NCBI RefSeq assembly: GCF_033958435.1
Contig: NC_134158.1
Span: 9,426,337 to 9,490,336 of the forward strand
Length of the DNA: 64,000 bases
Direction of reading: 5' to 3'
Origin: Carettochelys insculpta
Taxonomy: Eukaryota; Chordata; Testudines; Carettochelyidae
Of this stretch, positions 10,061 to 22,501 are shown one piece after another. Numbering within the stretch: the stretch's first letter is position 1; every line of letters begins with the position of its first letter. Position numbers and translations under genes: made by a program. The notes under the pieces were generated by a model. That model was not told the DNA's origin and made no database searches. It worked only from the letters and a program-made list of their open reading frames with translations.

Positions 10061-13000
10061 GGTAAAATCCCGGGATTTGGGTCTTTTATAATTTTTTTTG
10101 GGGGGGGGGGTTGTTTAAAAACCAGGGGTCTGGGGGGCCGACTCATGGGGGGGCCATGTAAAAATCCCACAATTGGGGTTTTTAATATTTTTTTGGGGGA
10201 CAACATAAAATCCCCAATTTTTAAATAATTTTGGGGGGGGGTTAATTTAAAATCCCCAAATTTGGGTTTTTTTCATAATTTTTTGGGGGGGCAACATAAA
10301 ATCCTCAAATTTGGGTTTTTTTTAATACTTTTTTTTTATAATTGATGCGGGGGGGTTAATGTAGAATCCCGGGATTTGGGCTTTTTGTAATTTTGGAGGG
10401 GGCTAGTTTACAATCCTGGGATTTTGGGGTTTTGTAATTTTGGGGGGTTCAATGTAAAAGCCAGGGATTTGAGGGGCTGATACTTTGTGGTTGGGGTCAA
10501 TATAAAATCCCACAATTTGGGGTTTTTATAATTTTTGGGGGGTCAGTAAAATCCTAGGGTTTGGATTTTTTTTCTAATGGGGGTTAATGTAAAATCCAGA
10601 GACTTTGGGGTTTTATAATTTGGGGGTCTTAGTTTAAATTCCTGAGATCTGGGGTTTTATCATTTCGGGGTGTTAGTTTAAAATCCAGGGATTTGGGTTT
10701 TATCTAATGTTTGGGGGGGTTAATGTAAAATTCAGGGATTAGGGGTTTTTCTAATTTTAGGGGGCTCAATATAAACCCCCCCCCAAACTGTGGAATTTTA
10801 GAATTTTTCAGGTGTGGGTTTTTAACAAAAGTTCTAGCATTTTAAGGCATGACTTTTGCAGAGGTAAATATCAAACCCTAAGGATTTGGGGCAGGTTTAT
10901 AGATTTTTTGGGGGGTAGAGGTAACATAAATTCCCAGAGATTTGGTTTTCATATATTTGGAGAGTTGTTGAAACCCCAAAGGTTTGGTGGGTTGCTATAA
11001 AATCCCAGAACAACAAGGGTCTTGTGGCACCTTATAGACTAACAGATATTTTGGAGCATCAGCTTTCAGGGGCAAAGACCCGCTTCATCAGATGCATGTA
11101 AAATCCCAAGGATTTGGAGCGGCTTTATGAAGTTGGGGAGGGGGGGAAGTGTAAAATGTTTTAATGTATTTGGGGAGTTATTTTAAAATTTCCAAGACGG
11201 GGGTGGGGGGTGCTTAGGATAAAATCCCAGGGATTTGTGAGGTCTGTGTATGTGGGGGCTTAATATAAAATTTCAACAGTTTGGGTGGGTTTTATGAACT
11301 TTTTTTTTCTGTGGGGGGGTAACAAAATGCCAGGCATTTGGTCTTATTTTCATATATTTGGGGGTTAATGTAAAACTACAGACTTTTTTGGGCGCAGTTA
11401 GTATAAAATCCTGGGAATTTGGGATATTGTACAACATCAGGAGCAGAAAGTGGATAATATAAAATTGCAGCATGGGGGTGGGGGTTGTGAAATTTGCATT
11501 TTATTAAACCAAATCCCTGGATTTGTCAGTTATTTGGGTGAGGGGAATTTAAAATCTCAGGGAGTTGGGATTTATACTTTTTCGGGAAGATTTAATAAAT
11601 AATCCCATGTATTTGGTGGCTTCATAAATTTTTGGAGAGTTTAACATAAAAGCCTCTCAAGGGATTGTGTGCTTTATAGTGGAGGGACTAACTGAGGGGC
11701 TTTGGTGGAGTTGGGGGTTATAAAGGTAAAATCCCGTAGATTTGAAAAGTCTCTTTTAATTTGGGGTTGTTTGTGCAATCATGGGAATTTTGAGGGATTA
11801 AATTTTTTGTGGTGTTAATATAAAATCATTCAGCAGGGTGGGGTAGGAGAGTTTATAAATTTAGGGCATTAACTGGATCCCAAGGTCACTTAAGTTTTAT
11901 TTAGAATTGGGCATGCTTCTTATAAAGTCATGCGAATTTGTGGCATTTTCAGTTTGGGTGATTTAATATCAAATGGCAAAGCTGTGGGAGTTAAATGTCA
12001 GGTGTTAAAATCATTGGAAATAGGTGTCTTAGTGTCAGGGTTTTTTAAAAATATAGTGTCCCAGTAATGGGAGCTGTTAAATATAAAGTCATGGGAATTT
12101 TGACTAACAAATCTCCAATCCCCTGAGAGGGGGTGGTGGGGATTGCAGAGGAAAGTGAAGATTTATGTGATTTCTATTTCTCTGATTTCAAGCGGCTTGG
12201 ATTTTCCCCATTAAAATCAACCCCAGTTTTGACTGAAAAGTTTTCTCTCTGGTGGATGCTAGGGATGGATTAACAATGGGGCAGTGTTAGTTTAAAAAAC
12301 CCATTCAGAGGCCCCCGCACTGGCCCCCCTCTCTTCACTCACATGCACCCCCCAACGTTCCCATCAGGGATGCTGCAATGTGGGTTGTCACAGCGACCGA
12401 AGGAGCCACGGCAACTGCAGGGTGTGGGTGTCAAAGCAACGGTTGCTGTGGAAGTGGGGGCGGTGGTTGGCACGGCAACCATCCACGTGATGGGTGGGCG
12501 TGGTACCCAGGTTAACGTGGCCAGCATTATGGGGACCACAGGAAGCAGGAGTGGGGCGCCATCTTAGAATGGAATAGGGCGTGCTAGCCATGGTGACATT
12601 CCTGGTGGCCGTCATGGCCACCGCCATCTGCTGTAGCTATGGCAGCGGGGTGGAGCGCCAGTGGGGCCCATCAGCAGCCAATGGGACACGGGGTTCTAGT
12701 AGCCATGGAATGTGATAACCCCGGCGACCGCCACAGCACGGTAGCCATGGAAACGGCATGGCACAGGAGCCATGACGACCATGGGGGGTGGTCACCAGGA
12801 AATCCAGTGTGGTCTCCAAGATGGTGCAGAAGAGATGCACAGTGGGGCTGGGTTCTTGGGGGGCCTTATGGGAATATATGCCTGGTTGCCTGGCAAGAGC
12901 ACCCCCTACTGAGCCCCCTACTCCTTGCACCCCGGTACTCCCGGCCATCCTAGGTCTCTCCCTGCTAACCCGCCCGAGCCATCCAAGGTCTTTCTCCAGG

Positions 13001-14035
13001 GTTCATCCCTGAGCAGCCCTGGTCTGATCCCCACCATGACCCGTCTCCTGCTCCGACCCTACAGGAGAACCGCAGCCTGACCATCAAGCTGAGGAAGCGG
13101 AAACCAGACAAGAAAGTCGAGTGGTCCAGCGACACGGTGGACAACGAACACTTGGGCCGTAGGTCGTCCAAATGTGAGTAGCAGCGGCTTCCCCTCCCTG
13201 GGCGAGTGCAGAGCCCTTCGCCGGCTCCATTAGAACAGGCAGGGCAGTGCGGGGGGCAGTGGTCAGAGCGGGGCAAGCTGGGAGTTCTCCCTCCTTCCCT
13301 CTTGGGCTTCCACAGGGCTGAACACAAATCTCTTGGCCTCAGCATTATTGCTGGATGTCCCACCCCGTGCGCCAGCCGTCCCCCCTGCCCTGGGGCCAGA
13401 TCAGAGCCAGTGCCCCCCTCCCCCCACCCAGCCCCGTGCCCCTTGATCCTCTCGACTCCCCCAGACTTCCTCTGCCAGCAGCTCCTGCGAACAGGAACCC
13501 TCCCTGGGCTCAGCTGTTTCACACAGGCACGTAATCACCATGCGGGACCCTTCCCAGCCTCCTCTTCTCAGTAGGAGAGTCCCAGCGGATGCTGGGGGGG
13601 AGTCCCCCGTCCCTCACCCAGGCCTGGGCCATAGTGCCGTGTGTGTGGTGGGGGCGGGGTGTTCTGATCCCCTCTGGCTCTCTCCCCGCACCCCGTATAC
13701 CTCCCCTGTGGCCTCGTTCCCCCGTTGTCCCCCTCTGACCTCCTCTCTCTCTCCCTGTGCCCCCCCCCCGTTTCTCCCCAACCTCCTATGACCCCCACCC
13801 CACCATGTCCCTGCCCCACCCAGGCTGCTGCATCTACGAGAAGCCCCGGGCCTTCGGTGAGAGCTCCACGGAGAGCGAGGACGAAGAGGACGAGGGCTGC
13901 GGGAACGCCCACTGCATCCGGGGCCACAGGAAGGGAGAGAGGCCTGGCAGGGGAGGCGGGGGTGCTGCAGGGGGTGGCAGCCCCCACAGGGCCGAGCCGC
14001 CGGGCCAGAACCACGCTGCGGCCATGCAGCACTGA
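9946..14035 (+). CDS. PPP1R11: protein phosphatase 1 inhibitor 3, three coding exons
   Basis: Exons are 9946-10029, 13065-13173 and 13824-14035, encoding 134 residues (human 126). The protein is a heat-stable PP1 inhibitor. A RING-like E3 activity towards TLR2 is also reported for the mammalian protein. The variable N-terminus (1-28) is rich in Ala, Thr and Val. The core [20 protein letters not shown] carries the PP1-docking KVEW (45-48), followed by DTVDNEH and the [18 protein letters not shown] block with an acidic run, then [14 protein letters not shown]. The Gly/Pro-rich tail ends in the conserved MQH. Start: first ATG in the CpG island (gcgccATGg). All junctions are GT-AG and keep the frame. 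Intron 1 (3 kb) is largely a degenerate minisatellite. The downstream order (RNF39 on the opposite strand) matches the mammalian MHC. Confidence 0.95.
10065..12110 (+). repeat. degenerate minisatellite filling PPP1R11 intron 1
   Basis: About two kilobases built from diverged units of roughly 45-65 bp. The theme is 'ggggggttaatgtaaaatcc', 'cagggatttggggtttt' and 'tataattttt', with a palindromic core AAATCCC-n-GGGATTT. More than 25 partial copies can be followed, and the units become more diverged and AT-rich towards the right. A SINE (11006-11098) interrupts the array. Confidence 0.75.
11006..11098 (+). mobile_element. SINE inserted in the intron minisatellite
   Basis: Contains 'cttgtggcaccttatagact', 'agcatcagctttcaggggca' and 'cgcttcatcagatgcatg'. 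Plus orientation. The repeat pattern resumes on both sides, so the SINE is younger than the array. Confidence 0.8.
12300..12900. other. intron segment rich in gccatgg / caacgg motifs
   Basis: The last third of PPP1R11 intron 1 repeats short motifs such as 'agccatgg', 'ggcaacc' and 'gtggccat' irregularly. It looks like an old, decayed simple array. No coding signal. Confidence 0.35.
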
Positions 14036-14180
14036 TCCCCGCCCCGCAGGACTGAGCGGGGCGTCCGTCTGTCCGTGAGCCTGGTGGCCTGCGAGCTGCT
14101 GTCGTCGTCCATCCATCCTGGCCGGCGCCCCGGCGTGGAATGTACCGAGGGACAGGCTGGCCGCATCTCTGTGCTTCTCC

Positions 14181-14186
14181 ATTAAA
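14181..14186 (+). terminator. poly(A) signal for PPP1R11
   Basis: ATTAAA about 145 bases after the stop codon, followed by a G/T-rich stretch (cgtctgtgtcggtg). A short 3' UTR. Confidence 0.6.
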
Positions 14187-14189
14187 CGT

Positions 14190-16730
14190 CTGTGTCGGTG
14201 ACGCGAGCGGCCATGGCCTGCTGCTTTTCCGAGGGGGTGAGCACACAGCTGTGCCGGTGTCCCCCCCTTCCTGTGTGCTGCCCCCTACCAGCCCAGCCCT
14301 GGGCTTCTCCCCGCAGCCCTGCTGGTGCCCCTCCTTCCTGATGCACTGCCCCTTCCCCCCACGGCCCTGCCCGTGTCCCACCCCCAACACACTTCCCCCT
14401 GCTCCCCCAGCCCTGCCAGTTCCATGCCTCACACCCCCTCCCAACCCAGCCCTTGGGGGGGTCTTTCACTTGGGGGAATTCTGCGCCAACACCTTAAAAA
14501 TTCTACCCTCAGTATTTTCCAGTTCTGCAAAATTCTGCCTGTTTAATTTAATTTGTTCAGAATAACACCGTGTCGTCCATCGTTGTGGGTGAGTTATTTC
14601 GAAATACCCGTCGGCGATTGTGCCTGGGGTGCGACCAGAAAAGGGTGCAGGAAAGGATGTTTGATCTGGAAACCAGAGTAATCATTCATTTAAATCTTGG
14701 GGGGTGGGGGAGAGACATGTTTGAGGTCGGGGCCCCACTTTTCCTCCCTGCAGTTTGCACGATCCCCCAGCCTGTCTGATGTCATCCTAACGGTAAAGAT
14801 TTCAGTTATGTTCATGGGGCGGGGGGCGATGCTTTTGGCAGGTGGAAGAAAATAAGTCTGTAGAACATTAACATCTTAAGGGAATCGGTGTAGAAATGCG
14901 ACTGCGCAGAGGGAAAACCGGGAACCGATTTCGAGATCTTTAATGAGTCAGGTGAGCCTCAGCCCCAGCCGCCGGTCGTGCTCCGGAAAGTTCACGCCCA
15001 CACCCCTGATTTGAGTGACGGTGCAGAACTGTATTTCCCGCAGCCGTGGGAGACAGAGCAAAGGCTGGGGTGGTGGCCGCGGGGGGTCTGTCCGTCTGTC
15101 TGTCTGTCAATGAGTTGCTGGACGTACATTGCTGGGAAAGAGCCGGGGTGTAGTTGGAAGAAGTACGGAGCAGTCTTTTGGGGGTGGGGGGGCCTCCCCT
15201 TATACAGATGTCCAAGGATCTGTAGTCTTTCCCCCTCAGGGCTCTGCACCTCCCCACTCAGCTACCCTGCCATGTGCTGCTGCCTTCCTCTGTATGTCCC
15301 TGCATCCCTCAGCCTGCCCGTCTCCCCAGCCTTGTCTGGCCCTGCACCTCCATTCCCATTCAGCCCTGGGGGACCCTCCCCGACAGCCCCGGGCTGTATC
15401 CCCTCTCTCCAGACCTGCCAAAAAGAGAAGCCGCCTCTTCCCTGTGGCAGCTGGGGTTGGCTGTGACACCCCTGCTCTGTCCTAGCTCCACGGTGCCTCC
15501 TGGTGACTGAAAGGCCGAACTGCGGCAGCTTTCTGGCAGCTGTTTTCTGCGGGGAGCCAAGTGGTGCGCAGAACGTGAACAGAATTCCCCCTAGGAATGG
15601 CCACCTCCTCAATGACCCTCCTTCACAACCGCTAACCCCTCCTCCCCAGCTTCACCAGTGCCCTGACCTCCAGCCCCCTGCTAGCCCGGCTGGAGTGGTA
15701 CCCCTCACTTCCGACTGTACCAGCTGTACCAGCAGCCGTCCATCCCGGCCCTGCCCTCTCCCCAAAGCACACAGAGCTTCGCCGAGGCCGTGTAACAAAA
15801 GCTTTAACCTCCCTTGTTTCCCTGTTCCTCGCTGCCAGTGGTGTTGATGTATAAAGGAGGCTCGTCTGATTTTACCTGGGCAAGGTGGTTTTCCTTCCTG
15901 CTTGCTTTCTTTTGCTCGCTGGAAGTTGAGCTGTTGTCTCCCCGGCAGTCTCGGGGTGACTGCGAACTGGTGTTGTGGATACCCTGGAAGGTGAGCGCAC
16001 CCCGTTGATTTGTGTTTAGTGGAACGCTCGTTCTTTGCATTTGTCTCAAACGCCTCAAACCAGCTGGGAGAAAAACAGTCTTTGCGAAGCAGTTCCTAAA
16101 TCCCCTTCCCTTGCTGCCTCCGTGCTGGTTCCTTCAAAGCGTCCTCCTACACAGCGGAGAAATCAGGGCTTGGAAGTCATTGTTTTCTAAATTAAGAAGA
16201 AAAATTATTATTGACCCCCCCCGCAATACATTCACTGCCCTGAAAGCTTTCTCTATACCTCCTGAAGTTAAGGTGCTTAATTTCCATCTACACATAGGTT
16301 GTGTTCTGCTTTCAGCAAGTATCTGACCTGGGGGACGAGAGTCCTGCAGCAGGGAGTTTCACAGCTCCACTGTGCATCATATGCGGTGGTATTGTCATTT
16401 TCTTCTATGCTGCCATCGTGTCTGCAGCGACTGTCTGTGTGCGTACGCCCCCAGAGCTGGGCGGCAAGTCTGGGGGTTAGAACCTGGTTGCTGGGATCTA
16501 CGATTCCTGGGCTTTTGTTTCCCAGCTCTGGGAGAGGAGTGAGATCTGGAGAGAGAGAGCAGAGTGGGGCTGGGAGGTAGAATTGGTTTGAACCCCACTT
16601 TCAGGAGAGGGACTGTCTGAGGAAGAGCAGGATGTTCTCATTTACCTGTTCTTGTGCGATTAAATACCCCACTTAACCCTCCCATATTTCTTCTCCGTCT
16701 GAAGGTCCTCAGCAGATCGTACATCGGCTG
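14190..16730. other. intergenic sequence after PPP1R11
   Basis: Pyrimidine-rich in the first part. About 14470-14560 carries the 'ggggaattctgcgccaa...gcaaaattctgcc' motif of a dispersed repeat. The rest is diverged. No exon with protein similarity was recognised. Open frames here come from C-rich composition. Confidence 0.35.
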
Positions 16731-16794
16731 TGGGAATGCAGCCACCGCTGGGGTGGAGCCTCGCAAGCTGGTAACAGCAAGAGTGCCCAGGAAG

Positions 16795-17345
16795 GGTTCA
16801 GACAAGGGCAACTAAAACATTGAGGGTTTGGAACGGGTCTCGGGTGAAGAGAGGTGAAAGAGACTAAGACTTTGCAGCTTAGAAAAAAGGAGACGAAGGG
16901 GGGAGAGGAAAGAGGTCTATGAAATCATGAGCGGTGCGGAGAAAGGGAGTCAGGACGGATGATGCGCTTGTTCCCATAGTATACGAAGTTGGGGTTATCA
17001 AATGAAATGTAGAGGCAGGTTTAAAACAGATAGAAGGAAGTTCTTCTCACAGCCGACCTGGGGAGCTCCTGGCCAGAGGAGGCCATGACGGCCGGGACTG
17101 TAACAGGGTTTAAAAAAGAGTTAGATAAAATCATGGAGGTTCGGTCCATTAGTGGGTGTTAGCCAGCCTGGGTAAGGAATGGTGTCCCTGGCCTCTCTTT
17201 GTCAGAAGCTGGAGATGGACGGCAGGAGAGAGATCGTGACTGGTTTGGTTCGTTCCCTCTGGGGCACCTGGCCACTGGTGGCAGACAGGATACTGGCCTA
17301 GATGGACCTTTGGTCTGGCCCCAGTGTGGCTGTTACGTTTTTATG
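16795..17345 (+). mobile_element. CR1 LINE 3' region
   Basis: Shows the CR1 3' landmarks 'caggtttaaaacagatagaa', 'ggaagttcttctcacag', 'gggcacctggccactggtgg' and 'ctagatggacctttggtctg'. Plus orientation, 5'-truncated, no open frame. Confidence 0.8.
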
Positions 17346-17500
17346 ATTGCTTGGTGCTGAAATGCAGCCACCTCTGGGGTGGAGCCTAGCAAGCAGGTAT
17401 CGGCGACGGTGCACAGGAGTTGATTCCTTGGTGCTGAAATGCAGCCACCTCTGGGTCGGGGGCGAACAGCAGCTGGGGAACAGCCATTCAGCTGGACTCA
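17345..17500 (+). repeat. 'tgcagccacctctggggtgg' repeat pair
   Basis: Two adjacent copies (17352 and 17431) of 'gctgaaatgcagccacctct'. Related copies occur at about 16736, 21198-21390 and 22033. The family is not recognised. Confidence 0.5.
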
Positions 17501-17834
17501 AGAGGAACGGCTCACCCCATCCTGAAAGGCAGTCGTCTGGGCTGGGGCTGAGCAGCTGGCTTGCGTTTGCTGCTTGCAACAGGAAGGCGTCTCCTGCAGA
17601 TCAGCCGTCATGACCCGAGCTGGTCCTTGGCCAGGGTCAGGGCGGCCCTGCTGCACGAGCAGCAGACGTGGGACTTTTGTTGGACGGGGCTGTGGTTTTG
17701 CCCATGAAATGCCTAAAGCAGCACAGCGCCGCCTGCAGGTCGAGGGGGATGGAGGGGCCCTGGGAGAGGAGTTTGTCAGTTTTCATCAGGGGCTGGGCCA
17801 GTGGGGTAGCCTACGATAGCGTGGGGGGCGAGGG

Positions 17835-18435
17835 GGTGTGGCTGGGAGTCAGGACTGCTGTGTCCTACTCCAGAGGAGGGATTCTAGTGGCTGAGATGGG
17901 GGGAGGGTGTGTCAGGACTGCTGGGTTCTCTCCTTAGCTCCAGGAGGGGAGTGAGGGCTGATAGGTCAGACCAGGGAAGCTGTGTCAGGACTCCTGGGTT
18001 CTTATCCCAGGCTGGAAGGAGAAGGGACACCCTAGATTTTATATCTGGGTCTGGGAAGGAAGTGGGGTCTAATGGTTAAAGCTGGGGGGTAGTCTGGGAG
18101 CCAGCTCGCCTGGGTTCTCTTCCCACCTCTGGGAACTAGGACACTTGGGTTCTATTTCTGAGTGTGGGAAAGGAGCGGGGTATAGTGGTGAAAGCTGTGG
18201 GGAGAGGCACAGTCTGGGAACCAGGACGCCTCGGTTCTATTTCCGGCTCTGAGAGGGGTTAGGGGCTGGGAACCAGGATGCCTGGGTTCTATTTCTGGCT
18301 CTGAGAGGGGTTGGGAACCAGGATGCCTGGGTTCTGTTCCTGGCTGTGGGAGCGGAGCGGAGGGGTCCGGCAGCTCAGGGGTGCGGGGGGGGGCTGGGAG
18401 CCAGTACCCTTGAGTTCTGTTTAAGGTCAGTCATT
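17835..18435 (+). repeat. local expansion of 'ggaaccaggacgcctgggttct' units
   Basis: About eight diverged units of roughly 60-75 bp, each with a form of 'gggagccaggactcctgggttct' followed by 'ctctgggaggggagtggggt'. The same motif occurs singly in several other places. It resembles the 3' part of an old MIR-like SINE that has been duplicated in tandem. Confidence 0.6.
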
Positions 18436-19384
18436 TCCCGTCTCCCAGACACTGGCCCTCTGGGATGACTCTCACTCCTGTTTGTAAACGCTTTGGCCCA
18501 GAGCCTCAAAGGTTCTGGGCCCTCCTCCCGCCGAGGTGCTGGACTGGTGCTGAGCCTGAGCCAAAGCCCCTAGCAGCGGGAGGAAGAAAGACTCAGGACC
18601 AAATATGTGATGAGTTTTGTGGGCTCTCTGCCCCCGGGACCCAGCCTGGAAAGGCCAGGGCTGATCACCCTGCTGACCCAGCAACCAGGTTTAATGCCAG
18701 AGCCATGGGGACCAAGCCAAGCAGGGGTTATCCTGAGGCCATGGCCCCAAACCCCACAAGCCTCTGCTCTGCCCCGATTTCTGCCCTTCCCTGGAGCCCC
18801 CTCCCTGTGTATTGGGGGATTCCCAGAAGGTCAGAGTGATCCCCTATCACCAAGTGTGGGGGGGTCCCCAGGACCTGCCCCCATCTGCAGGCGGCTGTGA
18901 CTCATTCTCCAGCGAGAACAAGAGGGTGATCAGAGGACAGAGGCAGAGCGTAGAACAGGCTTGTCAACACAGAAACCAGAAGCCGTAAGTACCATCCAGC
19001 TTGAGTTGAGGGGTCCCTGAGCCGGGCCCTGGTCCCCCTTCCTCCCTCTCCAGCCAGACCAGACTGCCCCACTCCACAGCCCAGTTCCAACTCACACCAG
19101 CCAGGCCCCTCCTCCATCCTTTGCCTGTTTCCCGGGGTGGGGGAAGAAAGGTGTCACCTGGTTGCCCAGGTTACAAAGAGCCTGGTGCCCCGTTGCCTAC
19201 GTGGGAGAAGTCATCCCAGCAAAACTCCCCTCACAACTGTGCACTGATGCTGTGCCTGGGGAAACTGAGGCACTCCTCAGGTTGTTACAGGACAGCAGGA
19301 AACACACGCAGCCTAACCAGGAGAATAAACTCCACCCCCCCCACCACCTCGTCAAACCCGGCAGCCGGCACCCCAGGTAATCGT

Positions 19385-19415
<31 letters not shown>

Positions 19416-19429
19416 GCTTGCAGAAGGCG

Positions 19430-20112
19430 GCCCTCTTCCTGATCCGGGGGCAGAAGAAAAGGCGCATTCTATTAATCCCGGATCGAAAGAGCGCATTTTG
19501 CGTGTAGACGTCCGGAAAAGGGTCAGAGTTTCCGAAAGAATTCTCTAGTGTAGACGCAGCCCCTGTGTCTGCATGGCCTTTCCCTTTCGGAAGCGGCATG
19601 CAAATGCGGCTGACCGAAAATGCAAATGAAGTACAGATTTACAAATCTCGCGCCTCATTTGCATACTGTCACGCCATCGCGTTTCTGGACGTGCTGGTTT
19701 TGGGGGAAAAATGCCAGCCATGTAGACAGGGTTCCTTCGCAAACAAACCCTGGCTGTGGAAGACCCCTTCTTCCTGAAACAAAATAGGAAGAAGGGAGCT
19801 TTCGAAAATGAGGCTTGTTTTCAAAGGAACCCCAGCTACACAGCTGTTTTGTTTTTTTTTTTCCCCCCCCCTCGAAAATAACATTTCCGGAACAGCGAGT
19901 GGCCATCATTATGCAAATGAGGCACCTTATGCAAATTAGCACTTAATTTGCATTTTTTGTCAGCCACATGGCCTGCTCCTCCTGAAAGAAAGGAGCCATG
20001 TAGATGACGGTCATGCAGCCTTTGTAGGTAAATGGAGTTTTTTTTCATGTGGACTGACCACAGACCTGCAGTGTGGATGCGTTACTCCGGAATAACTTAT
20101 TTCAGCATAACA
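19430..20112. mobile_element. foldback MITE remnants of the 'gtctacact' family
   Basis: The left piece ends at 'ctagtgtagacgcagccc' (19546-19563). The right piece is largely inverted-repetitive, with 'atgcaaatgaggc' motifs in both orientations and 'catgtagacagggttcc' opposite 'ggaaccccagctacacagct'. A poly(A) run at 19392-19414 precedes it. Confidence 0.55.
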
Positions 20113-20127
20113 ACACTGGAATAAGCT

Positions 20128-20220
20128 ATATGGGGATAACTAGAACCGTAGCACTTTAAAGACTAACAAAATGATTTATTCGGTGATGAGTTTTTGTGGG
20201 ACAGGCCCACTTCATTTCCA
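20128..20220 (+). mobile_element. turtle-type SINE body
   Basis: Contains 'gcactttaaagactaacaaa', 'atgatttattcggtgatgag' and 'gtgggacaggcccacttca'. Plus orientation, with an A-rich stretch about 30 bp further on. Confidence 0.65.
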
Positions 20221-20799
20221 ATCCAAACTGACGTTTGTTTATAAGTACAGAGGACCAAAAAGAAAAAAACATTGCAATAAAAACTGACCAATCAAATGAA
20301 ATCTGTTAAATTCAACAGAGTAGAGCGAGAGACTTGTGAGAGTTTACATTCAAATTCGACACATTAACACGTGGTATGAACACAATAGAGGCCGGCGTTG
20401 GACGTAACATGAGGCTAGCGAAACAAAATCCCCACACAAGAATGAAACACAGCCGGGGCAGAGCCACGGCTAAAAAGCGGTCGGCAAAGCTCGGGTGAGG
20501 CGAGAGAGCGGGGCAGGGGGACGGGCTCGGGGCAGACCTGGTCTGGCCCTGAGCTGTGGGAGCTGGCTGGTTCTGAAACTGGCATATCTTTTCCCTTCTA
20601 GAGGGAGCTGGCTCCGATCTGGCCCAGGGTTGGCGGCCTGGCTGGCTCAGAGAATGGGCCATGGGACCTTTCCTCCCTAGGGGCTGCTAATTCAGGATCT
20701 GGCGCCAGAGCGGTCGGCTCGGGGGTGAGAAGGGGCGCTGGTTCTGATTCAGCCCACGGATGGGCTGGGCAGAGGGAGACGGGGGCATCCCCCTACCTA

Positions 20800-21108
20800 C
20801 GGGTCTGGGGGGTCCCGCTCATTTTCTGCGTCTGACCTCAGGGCTGATCCCTCAGGGCTGACTTAGTCCCCAACCTTGGCGCAGGGCTGAGACCTATCCC
20901 TTTGGGGTGCTCTGTGCGCCTCGCCCTGGCCCCGTTACGCATGGCCAGAGGAGATCCCCTGGCTGCCTGGCATGGCCTGGGAGCACACAGTCTCCGAGGG
21001 TGTCTGGGAACCAGGAGCGTTTTTGTGAGGCTCAGACGGACGGGCTGGATGTTGTTGGAGAGGCTCAGGTGCGGGTGGATGGTTTGGGTGGGGGTCCGGC
21101 GTCGCATC
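20800..21108 (-). pseudogene. decayed PRY/SPRY exon, possible 3' end of the RNF39-like gene
   Basis: On the minus strand a good acceptor (cccctctttctctctgcag) is followed by sequence resembling the start of a PRY-SPRY exon. One frame begins LMRRRTPTQT, then HPHLSLSNNIQPVRLS, close to the usual first PRY strand. The neighbouring frame begins DATPDPHP, like the usual D-V-T-L-D-P-D start. Farther on, SPRY-like stretches appear only at nucleotide level (tgtgtgctcc, ggggatctcctctgg) with frame changes. It lies about 8.8 kb downstream of the RNF39-like RING exon on the same strand, where a SPRY exon would be expected. It may instead be a relic of a TRIM-type gene. Confidence 0.35.
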
Positions 21109-21432
21109 AGCTGCAGAGAGAAAGAGGGGATATGGGTGTTAATCACCCCCAAAGAGGCCCTCAGAGTTGCTAGGCTGGGGACACCTTCCAAGTGTGAAGA
21201 TGCAGCCACTTCTGGGGTGGGGGGGCTCAGCTGGAGAACAGCTGCATAGAATAACTTCCTTAGCTTCGTTCACCAGAGAAGCGGCCACCTCTGGGGTGGG
21301 GTAGGGAGGCAGAGCTGGGGAGCAGCGGCCCGGAAATACTTCCTTAGTGTCTTTCACCAGCATGGAGATGCAGCCGTCTCTGGGGTGGGACGTAGCTGCC
21401 CCCATGACGCTCCTCAGTGATTGCTCTCTTAG

Positions 21433-22020
21433 GCTGTGTCTATACTACACTGTTATTTTGAAATAACTAACCGGTTGTGTAGATGACGCACAGATTATTT
21501 CAAATGAAAACATGCCTTGTTTTGATATAGCTAACCCTCAACGGCTGTGTCTACGCAAGCATTGCGCTTTCGAAAGAGGCATGCAATGAGGACACTGAAA
21601 ATGCAAATGAGGTGCAGATTGACATACCCGACACCTCATTTGCATATTCTCCTTTCAAAAGAGGAATAAGGGTCTTTTGAAAACGGAGTTTCTTTCAGCT
21701 CTTTCAACAGGCGAATATGCAAATGAGGTGCCGGGTATGTCAATCTGCACCTCATTTGCATTTTCGATTTCCTCGTTTGGATGCCTCTTTGGAAAGCGCA
21801 CCGCTCGCGTAGACGCAGCCCAGCGGAGAGGAATAACGCCCTGTTCGAAATTGTTAGGTTGAAATAGGTACTACTTCGACATGGAATAGCGCGAGTTCGA
21901 AATTGCCGTGTGGACCCAGAAAGGCTCTTTCAAAATAGCGTTTTGGGTGTAGCTGTGTTATTTCCAAGTAGCCGTTATAAAATATCCTATTTCGGAACAA
22001 GGCTGGCGCACAGACGTAGT
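21433..22020. mobile_element. two nested foldback MITEs
   Basis: The outer element begins at 'ggctgtgtctatactacact' (about 21433) and ends near 'gcacagacgtagtcttagcc'. The inner element (about 21542-21823) begins 'ggctgtgtctacgcaagc' and ends 'cgcgtagacgcagcc'. It is a nearly perfect long palindrome whose arms carry 'atgcaaatgaggtgc' and 'gacatacccg' in both orientations. The inner element has landed inside the outer one. Confidence 0.7.
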
Positions 22021-22501
22021 CTTAGCCTGGAGATGCAGCTACTTCTGGGGTGGGCGTGTTGCTGCCAGTGAAGGACGGGGGAACAGGGAGTGTGGAAGGC
22101 CCCTGTGAAGCAGAGCAACAACCAGCGGAGTTTGTGATGGTGGAATTAAATCAGCCAAGTTGGAAGTCAGTGTCAGTACACCAGCTTTGAAGGGAATGCA
22201 GCTGTGATTACCCTGAGCTGTCTTATGGTCGAAGCGGGGTCTGGGGTGGCCAGGAGAGGAGGACACCGTGGTAGTGGTCTTGTTTGCTCCCTGCCGTACA
22301 GGCCTCTCTCACCACAAGCCATCGCTGACCCTGGAAGCAGCAGAAGTTGGTGCCGCTCCATCTACTAAATTCCACCCCTGGGGGACACCCCGCTCTGCTC
22401 ACACGTGGGGAGGGGATCAGAAATCCCGGCTGGGAGAGTAGGTGAATGGGTGGCTTGTTCCGCCCACAGACACCACGCAGGAGAAGACGGAAACTCACCA
22501 T

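Noticed and set aside
13568..14444. 204- and 276-residue frames antisense to PPP1R11 exon 3
   Set aside because: They overlap a well-supported coding exon on the other strand and show no recognisable domain.
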